Shown here piece after piece: positions 1 through 11,934 of a DNA stretch of 64,000 nt. Origin of the DNA: Blastomyces gilchristii SLH14081 (taxonomy: Eukaryota > Ascomycota > Eurotiomycetes > Onygenales > Ajellomycetaceae); contig NW_003101667.1 in assembly GCF_000003855.2 (NCBI RefSeq), positions 1,398,477 through 1,462,476 on the forward strand. The letters run 5' to 3'. The position numbers and the translations under genes were made by a program. Within the stretch, counting starts at the first letter, position 1. Each line of letters begins with the position of its first letter. The notes beneath the pieces are model-generated. The model saw only the letters and a list, made by a program, of their open reading frames with translations, did not search any database and was not told where the DNA came from.

Positions 1-2
1 TG

Positions 3-920
3 AAGAAGTTCCCGTTGGCTTTCACCGCCCGATACTTTGGCCTCGTAGAAGGCTTCACCGATTTCATAAAATCCCACCGCCCAAATACCACCTGGGTCAG
101 CTTCGTCGACGACGACACTTACTTCCTCTCCCTAGCTACAGTCGCCAAACAGCTCTCCACCTTTGACCCTTCGCAACGAGTATACATCGGCACCCTCTCC
201 GAAGCCAGCTGGCAGGTCGACACCTTTGGCCAAATCGGCTTCGGTGGCGCCGGCGTCTTCGTCTCCCTTCCCCTCCTCGAAAGACTGCACGGCGCCTACG
301 AAACCTGCCAGTCCTGGGGCGAGCAACCAGGCGACCAGAAACTAGCCCAGTGCATCGACAAATTCGGAGAAACCTCGCTCACAATCTGGGACACCCTGTA
401 CCAAATGGACATGAAGGGCGCCGTGGACGGCGTGTACGAGTCCGGCCGCCAAATCCACACCCTCCACCACTGGAGCAGCTGGTACAAAAAGGACGTCGTC
501 AAGATGTCCACCGTCGCCGCCGCCGCGGGCCGGCAGTCCATCCTGCGCCGCTTCCGCTTCGACGAGTACCACACCATCGACAGCACCACGGGCACGACCA
601 TGCACAGCTTCTGGGTCCTGACCAACGGCTACTCGCTGGTCAAGTACACGATGAACGCGCGACTGTCGCCCAGCGCGGTCGACTTCGACAAGACGGAGAA
701 GACGTGGGATGAGGACCAGCGCGGGTACGAGAAGCGGCTTGGCCCGATGCGGCCGAAGGATCAGCCGGGCATCAAGAAGGAGAGGTGGATGTTGGCAGAT
801 TCGACGGTTGTGGGGGATAATGTGCACCAGAGTTATGTTAATGATGAAGGGGGGATGCACAGTGTTATTGAGCTAGTCTGGCTAGGGCCCAAGGGCGGTG
901 GTGGGGGTGCGGGTGTTTAA
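3..920 (+). CDS. Family 31 (fringe-like) glycosyltransferase, C-terminal part
   Basis: The reading frame is open through the left window edge, so the start is missing and only about 306 C-terminal residues are visible. It carries the GT-A metal-binding signature in SFVDDDTYF close to the N-terminal side, then YIGTLSEAS and FGGAGVFVS, which is the order seen in fungal GT31/DUF604 fringe-like proteins. These are Golgi type II membrane enzymes that transfer a sugar from a nucleotide sugar; the membrane anchor would lie outside the window. Later conserved-looking parts are the Cys pair around CQSWGEQPGDQ and the HHWSSWY block. The stop is TAA, and the tail is Gly-rich. The donor and acceptor sugars cannot be told from sequence. 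Family assignment is fairly secure; the exact function is unknown. Confidence 0.8.
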   Translation, partial: KKFPLAFTARYFGLVEGFTDFIKSHRPNTTWVSFVDDDTYFLSLATVAKQLSTFDPSQRVYIGTLSEASWQVDTFGQIGFGGAGVFVSLPLLERLHGAYETCQSWGEQPGDQKLAQCIDKFGETSLTIWDTLYQMDMKGAVDGVYESGRQIHTLHHWSSWYKKDVVKMSTVAAAAGRQSILRRFRFDEYHTIDSTTGTTMHSFWVLTNGYSLVKYTMNARLSPSAVDFDKTEKTWDEDQRGYEKRLGPMRPKDQPGIKKERWMLADSTVVGDNVHQSYVNDEGGMHSVIELVWLGPKGGGGGAGV

Positions 921-962
921 CTTTTAGTAGTTATAAAAAATCCGAGAATCCCCTCCACTTAA

Positions 963-993
<31 letters not shown>

Positions 994-1761
994 CGCTTCC
1001 CTTCTACTTAACGGCTTTTGGGGTTTGGGATTGTTGGTGTCTATTTTTCTTTCTTTTTTTTTTTTTTTTTTTTTTACATTACCTCCATTTTACGTGCAAT
1101 TTTTCTCTTTGCGGGGCGAAACGGGGAGTATGAGGGAGTGTTGAGGAAGTGTAGTGTGGAGGAGTCCTCGCTAGTTACGGCTACGGGTAAAGAACGCGAA
1201 AGAAAGCCTATTTTGAAGAAAAAAAAATTTCTTTAATTTTTCCCTTTCTATTTTCCCCTGTATTTCCCTTTCATTTTATGTGTTAACAAAGACTTTTTCT
1301 TAGTTTATTTTATTACTCTTTTTTTCTACTTCTCGATTCTCACCACCATAAAATGAGTTGATTGTTTTATGTCAAAGAGAATCATATAATTGTTTTTTGA
1401 TGGTCTCTTTTCTAACTACAGTAGATTCCCTGCCTGATCTTCCACTGGTTAGTCTTTGTAGAGTGAGATTTGCCTTGATTCTGCGGCCAATCATTGATAG
1501 TTAAGCGATCCGGGCGCTAGGGGCGCTTAATTCGCAAAGCTAGCCATATATTTCGCGGCCATCGCATACAGCGTAGGGACTTGATTCCAAGCATCTTAAC
1601 TTTACTGTTAAAGTTGCAGGCCCGGCCCCCATCCATATCAATTCATCCCCAAACCAAAATCTGCTCACTCCACAACACCTCCACACAAACCCAGAACCCC
1701 AAGGACGACCGAAAATAAATAATAAATAATAAATAATAAATAATAAATAATAAAACAGACC
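921..1761. other. Intergenic region with homopolymer T tracts and an A/T microsatellite
   Basis: No gene is supported here. The stretch holds two long poly-T tracts (about 967-993 and 1053-1075) just after the glycosyltransferase stop, then ordinary AT-leaning DNA. It ends as the 5' leader of the next gene. A short open frame across the second T tract is low-complexity and rejected. Confidence 0.7.
1714..1754. repeat. (AATAAAT)-type microsatellite just before a start codon
   Basis: AATAAT/AAATAAT units are repeated about six times, ending seven bases before the ATG of the TRIP4-like gene. It lies in the presumed 5' leader. Confidence 0.9.
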
Positions 1762-3197
1762 ATGCCCCTCAGCCCCCCCTTAAAATCCTGGGCCCTGCCC
1801 CGCCTCTCCGCCCTCCTCCCGGGCCTCGACGAAGACTCCCTCACCCAATTGCTCGAATATACCTTCTCGCTGGGCGCGGAGCAGGGCGCGGAGCATCTGC
1901 GGAATATCCTGGGCGATTCGGCGCGGGCGTTGGAGTTTATTGTTGCGTTTGGGGAGAGGTGGAGGAGGAGCGGTGGGAAGGCGGGGAAGATTGGGGAGAT
2001 GGAGATGGGGATGGGGGAGGGGAGGGGAGGAGCGCAGCGGGAAGGGAGGAAACAGCCGCCCTCGGCTTCTGGGCCGTTGATATCAGAATATCTTCCGAAT
2101 GTGCGCTCGAAGGCGGCGAGGGTGTCGGGTGGTGCGCGGAGACAGCAGCAGCAGCAGCAGCAGCAGCAGGGTCAATCGTCCTCGTCTCCGTCGCGTAACC
2201 GTCCGTCTACATCTACGTCGTCTACATCTACAAAATCAACGACGGCAACAACGACAACATCAAACATAGCCGACCTAACCGCCGCCATCGCCCAGCTCGA
2301 ACTAACCACAAACCCCTCCCTCCCCACCTCCTCCTCCTCCTCCTCCCCCCGACCCCGCAAAAAATGCAACTGCCAAGCAACCCTCCACCCCCTCTTCACC
2401 CCAGCCCCCAACTGCCTCAACTGCGGCAAGATAATCTGCGCCCTAGAGGGCCTCCAACCCTGCTCCTTCTGTCAGCAGCCGCTCCTCTCGGCCGGGCAGG
2501 TGCAGGAGATGATCCGCGAGCTGCGCGCGGAGAGGGGCAGTGAGAAGATGCGGGCGCATAATAATGGGAAGGGTGCTGCCCGGCGGGGGGAGTTGTATGA
2601 CGAGACGCCTGTTGGCAGCAGTAGCAGCAGTAGCAGCAGCCACGGTGCCGGTGGTGGCGGCGGTGGAGCTACGGATGGTCCTACCACCACCACCACTAGT
2701 AGTAACAGTAGCAGGAGTAGCGACACAACCACACACCGCGACCTCGCCGCGGCAAAAGCGCACCGCGACAAACTCCTCCGCTTCCAAGCTCAGAACGCGC
2801 GGCGGACCAAAGTCGTCGACGAGGTGGCTGAGTTCGAGACGCCGGACGTACATGCGGCGAGTACGCTGTGGATGAGCGCGGGACAGCGGGCGCTGGCGCT
2901 TAAGCGGCGGAGGAAGAAGAAGAAGAAGAGGAGGAGGAGGAGGAGGAGGAGGAAAAAGGAGAGGGCAAGGGTGGTTTCGGGGATAATCCGCTGCTTGCTG
3001 GTGGGGGGTTGGTGAGGCCTGTGTGGAAGGGGAAGGGGGTTGATGGAGATCAGAGCTCGAGTAGGGGAGAGCGCCGGCAGAGGCAGACGTGGCGGCGGGT
3101 CCAGGATGATGATGAGGATAATGAGAGGTGGATTTTGGATGGGGGATTGTATGGTTATGGGCGGGAGGGGAGAGAGATTGAGGGTGGTGGGGAGTGA
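1762..3197 (+). CDS. TRIP4/ASC-1-like zinc-finger protein (Rqt4-type), 3' part apparently frameshifted and deleted
   Basis: The N-terminus (about 70 residues, LPGLDEDSLTQLLEYTFSLG) resembles the helical N-terminal domain of TRIP4/Rqt4. A zf-C2HC5-type zinc finger follows at about residues 202-240 (CNCQATLHPLF, CLNCGKIIC, CSFCQQPL). In the family this protein is part of the ASCC/RQT complex that splits collided ribosomes. Long Ser/Thr/Gln linkers include a Q9 run encoded by nine CAG codons (2143-2169). The frame opened at 1762 runs into Arg/Lys homopolymer and stops at 3015. A different frame from about 2904 reads Glu-rich and then GGFGDNPLLAGGLVRPVWKG and WRRVQDDDEDNERWILDGG, ending TGA at 3195-3197, which looks like the proper C-terminus. 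The conserved Arg-rich block normally between them is absent. Either this allele is broken or the purine repeat was collapsed in assembly. Confidence 0.75.
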
Positions 3198-4538
3198 GTT
3201 TTGCTTTTTGTGTACAATACCTTAATGGCCTTTAGGTTGGATGGGGGGGGGTGTGGTTATAATATGCTATATTATGAACTATTTGTCGATATTTCAGAAT
3301 GTACAGGACCAGATATACCCTGCTTTTCTGTTTTGTTCATATGTATATTCGGCAACCGGTGGAGTAACCAGTTATATATTATTGAAAACCGGTCTGAAGC
3401 TTTTCTTTCCCATAAATAACTACCTTGCATGCCATATGCAAATTTTGGGCTCGGGATTCGGGAATACTACTATCTTAGCAACTTGAATTCAATCAACCAC
3501 AACAAGTATGTACTGTACTGGACATAGATATATGTTCCAGAGTCATTAACAGCAAAAACAGTGAAGAAAAAGCAGACAAATCAATAATAAAAAAGAGACA
3601 TGGATATAACCCATCTATCACAGCTGAAACTTGCCCGTCGTCGGCTATTTCTACTCTAGCTACACTCTTTTCATCCCCTTAAACCCATCTTGAGACGCTA
3701 GTTTTCGCATTAGAGCTTAGATCAGATGCAAAGGGCTCAAGCAGGTCAAATGGACCCTTTTTCCTCCCTCTGTTTAGCTCTAGCCTAGTAGCATCCAAGT
3801 TGTGTCGCTGACATGTAACTTGTAGCTGTAACTAACTGACAAGTCAACTTACTATTTAGTTAGTTATCTTTCGTCCTCGGGGGCGGAGATTTTATATTAT
3901 ATCTTCCCCTCCTTGGTATATTTACACAAATCAAAAGAAAACCTCCCCCCCCCCCTCGGTTTTCTTCTTACCTTTTATTTTGAGTTTTACTTTTGAAGTT
4001 TCCCTGATAATATATATTATAGGATCAACATAACTAACTTTTTGTATATTTTGAGTGTCTATTTGGAGGCTAAAGGGTTATTTTATGTTATTTCTATAAC
4101 CATTCTGCCCCGCCGACGTCATCCGAATAAGCTTTGATATAGTTAGAGTTAACTAGTTGGTTGCGGAGAAACAAGACCAAAGGAAGAGAGGGAGGAACAA
4201 GAACAAGAACAAGAACAAGATCTAGGTTACACTTCACGCCTTTGACCGGACTTCTTACTACCCTCAACCCCCCCCCCCTTTTTTTTTTCTTCTTCTTCTT
4301 CTTCTTCTTTTATTCAATTCAATGACACTATCTATTCCTCTATCTTTCCCGCGTGGCTATTTTTCCGCAGTCCGCCTGCACTGATCAGACACATACCGCA
4401 TCCGCCCCCCCGATACATCTACCGCAAAGAGGATAGGATAGCAGCGGTATACGCTTCCAACGCAGCCATCCCGCAGCCCTCCGAAGGTTCAATTCTCCAT
4501 AACTTGCCTCCATTGGGCTGAACCTGCACACACGCACC
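3198..4538. other. Intergenic region upstream of glucokinase
   Basis: No gene is supported. It contains short low-complexity stretches: a GAACAA repeat (about 4195-4220), a C10 tract followed by T9 and (CTT)n (about 4267-4307). The pyrimidine-rich stretch lies about 230 nt before the glucokinase start and could belong to its promoter or leader. The remainder is AT-leaning and featureless to me. Confidence 0.6.
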
Positions 4539-6181
4539 ATGGCCTCCTCATCCTCGACCTCCTCGCCCGTCATAGACGAGGCCCACCGCATCGCCGCCCT
4601 GTTTGAATATCCCACGGAAGAAGTCAATCGCGGGGTTAAGGAGTTTATGCGGCAGATGGACGAAGGCCTGGAGAAGGATGGAGCTACTTTGCGCCAGATC
4701 CCGTCGTATGTAACTTCGGTGCCGGATGGGACGGAGAAGGTGGGTGCTTTTTTCCATCTTAACACACTCCAGTGTTTTCTTGTCTACAATCCTTCGTCTA
4801 TGTGTGTTATGTATGTATGGACCATGCTAATCTGGGGGCTGTTTTATATATTTGTAATGTGTAGGGCGTCTATCTAGCCGTGGATCTAGGAGGGACTAAC
4901 TTCCGCGTCTGTTCCGTACGTCTACACGGCGACTCAACCTTCTCTATATCACAATCCAAAATCGCGATCCCTCAAGAGCTCATGGTGACCCAGCATGGGA
5001 AGGAGCTGTTTGCATTCCTCGCGCTGCAGGTCGAAGAGTTCCTCAAGACACATCTATCAGACCACTTCGCAGCACACGTCGAGAAGAAGAGACAGGCCGG
5101 CCAAGTCACCGAAACGTATGCTGAGGACCAAATCTTCGACATGGGCTTCACGTTCAGCTTCCCTGTCGACCAACACGGGATCAACAAGGGCTGCCTAATC
5201 CGCTGGACGAAAGGGTTTGACATCGACGAAGTCATCGGACAGGACGTCTGCAAACTGCTACAGGACGCCATCGACCAGCGCGACCTCCCCGTGCGCGTCG
5301 CGGCGCTCGTAAACGACACCGTAGGCACGCTGATGGCGCGCTCCTACTGCTCCGGCCAGGGCAACAAGGCGTTGATAGGCGCCATCTTCGGCACGGGCAC
5401 CAACGGCGCCTACGTCGAGAAGCTCGCGCGCGTCAAGAAGATGGACAAAATAAACCTGCCGGGAACGAAATACGACAAAACCACCGGCGAGATGGTCATC
5501 AACATCGAATGGGGCAGCTTCGACAACCACCTCTCCGTGCTCCCCAACACCCGCTTCGACGCAGCCCTGGACGCCGACAGCGTCAACCCGGGCATCCAGA
5601 TGTTCGAAAAGCGCATCTCGGGCATGTTCCTCGGCGAGATTCTGCGCCGCGCCCTGCTGGCCATGAGCAAGGATCCGGCCGTCAACCTCTTCCGCACCAA
5701 CGAGGCCGGCACCGCCATTACCATCCCGCCGGACTCCGGCCTCTACCACGCCTGGGGCATCGACACCAGCTTCCTCAGCACCGTCAAGGCAGACCACCAG
5801 CCCACCCTAGACGCAACGCGCGCGCAGCTGAAAGGGGAACTCGACATCGACAACGCCAGCACGCAGGATTGCCGGGCCGTGAAGATCCTGGTGCACGCTA
5901 TTGGCAAGCGGGCAGCGCGGCTGAGCGCCGTCGCGCTGGCGGCGGTGATTATCTCCACGGGCAAGCTGCGAAATGGGGGCGTGGCGGATATTGGTGTTGA
6001 TGGGAGTGTTGTGGAGCATTATCCTGGCTTTGAGGAGTATATGCGCCAGGCGTTTAGGGAGATTCCGGAGATTGGGGAGGAAGGGGAGAAGAGGATTACG
6101 TTGGGTGTTGCGAAGGACGGGAGTGGGGTTGGCGCGGCGCTTGGGGCGGTTGTGGCAAGGGAAGCGGCGAAGAGGGCTTAG
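4539..6181 (+). CDS. glkA: Glucokinase (hexokinase family)
   Basis: Two exons, 4539-4739 and 4865-6181, are joined in phase 0 across a 125-nt intron (GTGGGT...TGTAG), giving 505 residues, normal for the family. It phosphorylates glucose to glucose-6-phosphate with ATP in the cytosol. The phosphate-1 loop LAVDLGGTNFRV lies near residue 75. The sugar-binding/catalytic motif LVNDTVGT puts the catalytic Asp at about residue 218. The GTGTNGAYVE and EWGSFDN motifs follow, then the C-terminal ATP-binding part with GSGVGAALGA. The QSKIAIPQEL stretch is typical of fungal glucokinase rather than of hexokinase HxkA, hence the symbol. The start is the first ATG and gives the expected N-terminus. No defects are seen. 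Confidence 0.93.
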
Positions 6182-7226
6182 AGGGAAAATCTAGAGTATT
6201 TATATTGAAGTGGGGCTTTTGTTGGTTTTTGTGTTGAAAGCGAGTTAGATGTTTTGATATATTTACATGTACAGACTGTAGATCCGTGAAGATCCTTAAG
6301 CATGGTGTTATTTTTGTCCTTTTACTATATATTTGAATCTATGCATGGATATATGTATTTCTCCTTACGCTATGAGAGGGCATCTCCATATTTCACTAAC
6401 CTAGTTACCTGGACTTGATCCTGCCAACCTATCTCCTATCCATCCGTCTTATTCTATTCTGCATATATATATGGCTTGACAGCAGAAGAGTTAACGAGCG
6501 GGAGAACGAGGGAAGCTTAGGCTTCGCCGTATGCTGGACATTGTGATGAGCCAGCGTCAAACCCAGGTAACGACCACTGAAATAATAGCATCTTTCCAAG
6601 CGTTGAAGACGTATGAGATGAGGATGGCATTACCCAAACTTTTGTATGCGAGTATGGCTATGTATTTATTTCCGTTTATATGTCTAGGTATTGTATTAGT
6701 ATGGGATGTGTCGAGGGCTTGTGAAGGTTAGTTACTTCAAAAAGGTTATGTATATAGCCAATACTACTATATAATTGCATTAATTACTTTACTATCTTAT
6801 CCTTTAAAATTTATCATCTGTCTTTATACCCCCTTGTCACCAACTCCGCCCAGGGCCACAGCGTCACATGACTTATCCACAGGGATCACATGACTTCCCA
6901 TCTCGCGCGGGCAATCGCGCAAAACCTCCGAGAACATCCAACTTTCCTCCTTTCTTTCCCGCCTCCAATTGAATCCAAACAGACGGATTTCTTTTTCTTT
7001 TTCTTCTTTTTGCTACCAGAAGCCAATTGACCAAATCATCTCTTCGTCCAGTCAACCGTTCCCCATACCACCCGGTTCGCTACACAAAAAGTATATATAG
7101 ACGGCACAGAACCATCCACGGCCGAAACCGAGACGCGGGTTGTCCATTCCCGGCGACATATAGAATACATAAACACGGCACACATTTATACCGGTATATA
7201 CCGTTGGAGATATCGAATAGGACAAG
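6182..7226. other. Intergenic region between glucokinase and MIC19
   Basis: No gene is supported. A 66-codon open frame at 6531 has no recognisable domain and is probably chance. The last 400 nt form the MIC19 promoter and leader, with two copies of an 11-mer listed separately and a CTTTTTCTTTTTCTTCTTTTT pyrimidine stretch around 6990-7012. Confidence 0.6.
6864..6896. promoter_or_regulatory. Paired TCACATGACTT sites upstream of MIC19
   Basis: The same 11-mer occurs at 6864-6874 and 6886-6896, 22 bp apart. Its core CACATG is an E-box-like sequence of the kind bound by bHLH factors. It lies about 330-360 nt before the MIC19 start. Its function is inferred only from duplication and position. 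Confidence 0.35.
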
Positions 7227-8469
7227 ATGGGAGCGGGCGGATCGAAACCTGTGACAGCGACGGGGGGTGGGACTAGACATGTGTTCTCGAGGTGAGCTGG
7301 GGGCTTTTTCTTTTTTTGGGAGAGTTGGGGGGGGGGGGGGGGAACGTTCGCATCTGCGTTTTCTAACTACAGTTATTCTTGCGGTGGTGTGTTGGCTATG
7401 AGATTGATTGATTATGGGTATTACTATTTTGGTGGGGATTGTGGTCGTAAGGAAATTCAATTGGATTGGATTGGGCCGGGGAGGGTATTTGATTCCTTTG
7501 CGGGGAAAAGGGATAGAGAGAAATTGTCGATATGATAACGAAGGAGGAGGAGGAGAGTGTTTTCCGCAGCTGGTCATGATATGACGACGGCACTTGCGAA
7601 GTTGAATCTTCGGTTTTCATATTGCTGGGTTATCAGCCCGGAGCTTGATATTTCTTTGGATGATGTTTTTCAATTGTCTCCGTCTATTTTGATCACGAAC
7701 GAAACAGGTCAACTAGCTAACCCGGTCGGAATTGATGAATTTATAGTGAAACCCCAGTTCAATTTTCACAAGAATTCGTCGAGTCCTTGCAAGCGAGCTC
7801 AGAGGTATGTACAAATGCATGGCTTTGATAACAATCTATTTCCCCCTCTACCCGGGAGATCTCACTCCGCTCCCTGAATACCTGCAAAAGTCCAAACGTC
7901 TGGACAACCAATACTAATTCAAAGCAATAACCCTATAGACCGACTCCTCCCGTGCCCAAACAATAGAACTCCACATCCAGAACCGCATCGCCGCAGAACT
8001 CGAACGCATCCGCGCCCGCGAAACACAAACCCTCGCCGACCTCGAAAAGCGCATCGCAGACCAATCCACCCCTGCATCCCAAAAACAATCCGCCGTCGAA
8101 AACTCCAGCTCCCAGGAACCCTCTCTGTCTCTCGACGCCCCGCGCGTTCCCTTCGCCGGCCCCGGCCCCGCCGCTGAGCTCTCCCCGCAATCCTCCGCAC
8201 AATCCACAGCTACCACCGCCAACGGCACACCGATACACGAGCTGAGCAGCGCGCAGGTGCAGCAGGAGATCTCGGCGCTGAGCGCCAAGTTGGCGGAGAG
8301 GCGGAAAGTGCGGGACCTGGATGAGGGGGTGGAGAAGGCGCGGGATGCAGTTGTGAGGTGTTTGAGGGGCAATGAGAAGAGGCCGTTGGATTGCTGGAGG
8401 GAGGTTGAGGGGTTTAAGAGGGAGGTTGGGCGGTTGGAGAGGCTGTGGGTGGAGAAAATTGTTGGGTAG
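7227..8469 (+). CDS. MIC19: MICOS complex subunit MIC19 (CHCH-type)
   Basis: Three exons (7227-7291, 7747-7804, 7939-8469) join in frame to 217 residues. The N-terminus MGAGGSKPV is a canonical myristoylation-type start, and SETPVQFSQEFVESLQ is the conserved fungal MIC19 segment split over exons 1-2. A long coiled coil follows (IQNRIAAELERIRARET, then VQQEISALSAKLAERRK). The C-terminus has the reduced CHCH motif VVRCLRGNEKRPLDCWREV, whose two Cys are expected to form a disulphide in the intermembrane space. The family role is holding mitochondrial crista junctions together with MIC60. Intron 1 is unusually long (455 nt) and holds a G16 tract near 7328-7343. The start is fixed by the MGAG motif. 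Confidence 0.9.
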
Positions 8470-8893
8470 GTAGGTGGTATTTTGTGGCTGGATGTTGGTA
8501 GTTATCATTGATAACTAACCGTGGTGGTGATTATGTTGGTACGGGTGGGGGCATTTTTCTATAGATGGGAAGATGGTTATTTTTTTTCACTCTCAAATGT
8601 ATACATACATAATGTTTTGATTGCTTTTTTCCGCTCCATGTTTTGTTTCGTGTTCAGCAAGGGAGGGTTAGAAAAATTACATATTTCGTGTGCTTTTGCA
8701 GTCTCTTCATGGAGTGAAAATTATAAACCGTATTCATCATGTGAGAACCGAATAGGTTTTCTATGTAAGTGGTCCCATTTTGCAATCTAGCAGTAAGTAG
8801 CTGCCTCCTTTAGATGCCCTAATACATTCCATAGTAAATCAGCCTTACAAACATATACAAATATCGTCTAAAAGCTCCTGTAGGTCAGTCAGT
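8470..8893. other. Convergent 3' region between MIC19 and POP1
   Basis: About 420 nt separate the two stop codons. It holds the 3' ends of two convergent genes; nothing else is recognised. Confidence 0.6.
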
Positions 8894-11800
8894 TCACACA
8901 ACCTCCCACACACCTAATCTCCCAACCCTCTCCCCCGCAGACCTGATAATACACACCCGAGCCAAATACTCCTGGGAAAAACCACCACCCTTCCCATTCC
9001 CCTTAGCTCGCGCAATCCCATCACCATCACCACTACCACCACTCTCCTCAGAAGAAGAGCCGCCTAGTTTCTCAACGTCAGAACCATCATACACCCCCAC
9101 CCTCTCAACCAAAATAGACGCGACTCCCGTCCCCCTCCCCGCCGCTAAATTATAATTCCCCGTCGTCACAAAGCCAATCAAATCCTCCTCACCCGGCATG
9201 GGCAGGTGGGCTGCCGGCTCAGGATCGGCGGAGAGATTGGTGGGGAGTTGTCTGCTGCTGTCTTGTGCCAGCGCTGCCGCTGCCTGCGGCTTCTGCTTCT
9301 GTTTCTTGCTTTGTTTCTGGCTGCTGGGTGTTGGTGCCGAGGGGCCGAGGAGGGCTAGCCATTCGTTGCGTAGGGAGGGGTTTGTGGTTGGGAGACGGTA
9401 GAGGCGGGCTCGCGGGGTTGGGGTGCCGCGGTTGAGGAGGGTGAGGCTCACAGTGGCGAGGGCGGGGTGGGTGAGGAGGGATTGGAAGGGAGTGGGGAGT
9501 TTGGCCGTGGGCTTTTTGGTTGTTTTTATCCTGAGGATGGTAGAGGCGGTAGGGTGTGGGAGCTGGTGGATGTGTAGAGGCGGAGGAGGCGGTTTGGTAT
9601 GTACATATGTACAAGCGGTGGATGATGAAGTGGATTTATGCTTCCGCTGTTTACCTTTCGCCTCTCCGTCACAAACGCCTGTTTCCTGCTTTTCTGCCTC
9701 CTGGGTTTGCTCCTCCGTTTCACTGACGGTAGCGGTAGCCTCAGTTTTTGCCTTTACTTCCTCCGATTTAGGGGTAATAGGCCGAACAAGTCGTTCCCAG
9801 TCACAGGACCAACCCTGTCCGATCTCCCCCTTCTTCCCCCCTCCCAGATCAATACTATCGTAAGCAACACGTTTCTGCTTCGGTTTACGCTCCCATTCCC
9901 CCCGTCGAATCTCCCTCTCGCGCATCTCCCACGCCCATCCAGCGTTGGTCCCTGGGTAGTCGCCCGGAAACCAAGGCTCCCCACATTCAAATGCAAGTTG
10001 CTGTTGTTCCAGCAGGCCACCGAAGCGAGGATTCCCGCCAGAAGACAGAGGGTAGTACATGATCGAATACCAGACTGGGACAACACATTTCCATGGCAAA
10101 AGAACCGTGTAGGTACCCTGGGAGTTTCCTCCCTTGGATATAGATTTCGGCCGTGATGCGATGACTAGAACAGGGATATCCGGATCTGAGGGTTTAGGTG
10201 AGGGATACTCGCCTGGATTAGCCAGGGATTTCCGACGGTTAATGGCCTTTTGGCTAGGTAGAAGGCGGGAGGCTGTTAATCGTGCGGGGCGGGAAAATAT
10301 GTCCGGTTTAAGTTGTGTAGAGTCAGGATTCCATGTCGAGAGGAGAACTGCGAGTTCACTCAGATAGGACTCTGAAGCGGGGGGTTTAACGGTTAGAGGG
10401 GGGTGTCGTAGACGAGGGTCGGATATATTGAAAGCCAAGAGAGCATTCTGCGGAAGCGATGCTGCATTCGTGAGCCCCGCAAGGGAAGCCCATGTCGCTT
10501 CAGGTGAGCCCTCGGGCCATTTCTTCCCGTCAGATAGAGGTATGGGCTGGAGAGCAGCGAGCAAAGTCTCCGTAGCACCAGGTCCAGTAATCTCAATACT
10601 TCCAATATCAAATCTAAGATCCTCAACCATAACCTGCTGGCTTTGCAGTTTTGCGGCTTTCAACAGCTCCTCCCACACCTGCAAGAAGGCTGATGGGTGA
10701 ACTCTTAAAAACATCTTCCGCCTAGGCTTCTTCGCCTTCCTCCCGGCATCAACCATCTCGATATTACCATCCCCATCCGTCTTCTCCACACACCAAATGA
10801 GCGTAACAGGCGCAATTGGTCTTTTCCATCCTCCTCCCCCTCCCTCCCCGTCCCTCTCAAACAGCCAAACTTCCAAACTCCTCGTCCCAGCCCTCCACTT
10901 TCTCCCTTTATTCCCCCACGCCTCCTCCCCACCAACACCCAACGCCCTGAACAACCCTTCCAAGCTTCCCTCGACCCCCTCCAACCCAATCGTCGAGATA
11001 TAACTCATATCCCACGCAACCGCACCTCTCGCTCCACTAGCCCGATGCGTAGGTCTATAACTCTTCTCCGTGGGACTCAATGGCACCGCAAACCGCCACA
11101 GCGGCTCCTTGGGACTCGTCATGTGCGCTCTCTTCGCATGGAACATGTGCGTGGGTAACCAAGTTTTGCACCGCTGGCGCTTTTTGAACTTCGACTGCGG
11201 TCTTTCGGGGTGGGAGAGTCTGTTTTTCTTAATTTTGGGTACTCGGGGTGCTATGTTGATGTCGTGGGGGGGCTTAGTTTTCGCGCCCTCTGCACCAGCA
11301 TCCCCCTCCACCTCCATCGCAATGGCGGGAGCTTGTGCGGACACCGCAGCTTTTTTCAACGCTCGTCTAGCCTTGGAGCGGGCATTGAGATTCTGCAGGC
11401 GTCTAGCAGTCTCTAACCGTAAGCGTAGGAGCTTCGTAGGCTTGCGTCGACGCGCTGTGACAGTGGGCGTATTATCCTCAATCATCTAAGTCCTCCCGCT
11501 CAAATATGAACAAGTAAGCAAATTCAATATCCGCAGAATCAAAACCAGTAAAAAGGAAAAAAGAGAAATATATGAATCCCCACCTCCCTCCTCGCCCTCG
11601 CCCTCAACCGACTCGGCACCCTCTTCACATTATGACTCGCCGTCCGCCGCCTCAAGTTCCGCGGAACCTGCTGAAACGCCCGCGACGCCAACGCAGCTTT
11701 CGAATTGCGGATACCCGCCTCCAGCGCACGGATCTCAAATTCCCGCGCTGCTACGAAAGCGGACACATCGAGCTCGCCGGTCTTGGAGAGCGCGGCGTCG

Positions 11801-11934
11801 GAGCTCTGGACCGCGAGGGTGCGGGCATCGTAGGTCCTGGCACGCTTTCGCGCTGTGGAGTTAGATGGGGGTGTTTTACGCTTTTTTGTTGTGGTTGTTG
11901 TGGTTGTGGTGGTACGGGTTTTTTTTGGGCCCAT
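8894..11934 (-). CDS. POP1: POP1, protein subunit of RNase P and RNase MRP
   Basis: Two exons, 11934-11584 and 11485-8894, are joined in phase 0 by removing a 98-nt intron (GTGGGG...TTAG), giving 980 residues. Exon 1 encodes the POP1 N-terminus (ELDVSAFVAAREFEIRALE, then QVPRNLRRRTASHNVKRVP). Exon 2 continues with DNTPTVTARRRKPTK and the hallmark KTWLPTHMFHAKRAHM. The POPLD domain is seen in VVPVWYSIMYYPL and EPWFPGDYPGTNAGW. The C-terminal third is low-complexity and then ends in a conserved-looking domain (DLIGFVTTGNYNLAAGRG). In the family POP1 is the large protein scaffold that binds the catalytic RNA for tRNA 5' processing and rRNA ITS1 cleavage in the nucleus. The frame is intact throughout. 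Confidence 0.93.

Noticed and set aside
5258..5797. 179-codon frame opposite the glucokinase gene
   Set aside because: Shadow frame of a GC-rich coding exon; the plus-strand protein is clearly real.
6531..6731. 66-codon open frame with a hydrophobic stretch between glucokinase and MIC19
   Set aside because: No domain, no exon logic and no neighbouring support; length is within chance expectation.
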